DNA of 64,000 bases from Ahrensia sp. (GTDB lineage: Bacteria > Pseudomonadota > Alphaproteobacteria > Rhizobiales > Rhizobiaceae). The DNA lies in NCBI GenBank assembly GCA_002698425.1, contig NZXU01000085.1:10933-74932 (forward strand). The letters run 5' to 3'. Made by a program: the position numbers and the translations under genes. Each line of letters starts with the position of its first letter. The first letter of the stretch is position 1. Positions 63,820 through 64,000 of this stretch are shown one piece after another. The notes beneath the pieces are model-generated. The model saw only the letters and a program-made list of their open reading frames with translations, ran no database searches and was not told where the DNA came from.

Positions 63820-64000
63820 GTCATCCTCGGGCTTGACCCGAGGATCCATGGCCAGGAGGCGCTGACCTTGGCGGCCGGCTCATTGCGGATCGCCGGGCTG
63901 GATCGCTTTCTTTCCTGCGCAGGCAGGTGTGTTCCCCAGCCGTGGATCCTCGGGTCAAGCCCGAGGATGACGGAGGAGGGGATGGGCTTTGAGGCTAGTC
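63820..64000. repeat. Composite inverted-end repeat, unit 2
   Basis: A second copy of the unit at 63548-63729 in the same orientation. Palindromes are at 63823-63845 and, inverted, at 63946-63968. The right flank is identical to that of unit 1 for 28 bases, up to the window end, so the similarity may continue beyond. Confidence 0.85.

Noticed and set aside
63147..64000. CRISPR-like array
   Set aside because: The repeats are palindromes in both orientations with irregular spacing, and no cas gene is nearby.

Overview
The window is high-GC alphaproteobacterial chromosome, most likely from the Hyphomicrobiales (Rhizobiales). The evidence is a cluster of order-typical genes: a giant coiled-coil protein that looks like the growth-pole-ring protein (GPR/RgsE) of polar-growing rhizobia, CckA next to DksA and a FliO-like protein, class II DAHP synthase, DUF2865, DUF3563 and DUF2059 proteins, the YcjX/YcjF pair, and a malic enzyme carrying a phosphotransacetylase-like domain. 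Almost everything is chromosomal backbone. I see no prophage, insertion sequence, CRISPR array or rRNA; there is one tRNA.

Layout. 0.1-5.3 kb: a TauE-type exporter, then a small catabolic unit (IclR regulator, amidohydrolase/decarboxylase, FAD monooxygenase) with a convergent SDR. 5.3-8.6 kb: an ammonium-transporter domain fused to PAS-GGDEF-EAL, a likely ammonium-to-c-di-GMP sensor. 8.8-18 kb: tRNA-Val, phosphoglycolate phosphatase, rpiA, glutathione reductase, a gamma-glutamylcyclotransferase, DAHP synthase, and a stress/sensory group (GFA, extradiol dioxygenase, hemerythrin, a BLUF photoreceptor, acylphosphatase). 18.3-27.3 kb: rpsU, nadE, two paralogous MFS transporters flanking a CHASE4-GGDEF cyclase and a VIT1/CCC1 carrier, then gltX. 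27.2-32.8 kb: DUF2865, malic enzyme, an SDR and a dipeptide epimerase, all on the minus strand.

32.9-36.9 kb: a complete Mla-type lipid ABC transporter operon (permease with STAS domain, ATPase, MCE protein, lipoprotein). 37.0-42.0 kb: the 1646-residue GPR-like protein. 42-45 kb: a lone HPt protein, a ferredoxin and folP-folB-folK. 45-53.6 kb: the YcjF/YcjX pair, SixA phosphatase, dksA, the FliO-like protein and cckA. Three separate routes to cell-cycle and polar-growth control (GPR, HPt, CckA) therefore lie within 17 kb.

53.6-64 kb is the accessory-looking end: a tandem pair of 61-residue microproteins, several small secreted or hypothetical proteins, a phosphatase-ChaC-LysR operon, an EamA exporter, NADAR and GIY-YIG proteins. 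It ends in a family of inverted-palindrome repeats that enclose the GIY-YIG gene and supply its ribosome-binding site. That repeat/nuclease association and the Amt-c-di-GMP fusion are the strongest candidates for something under-described.
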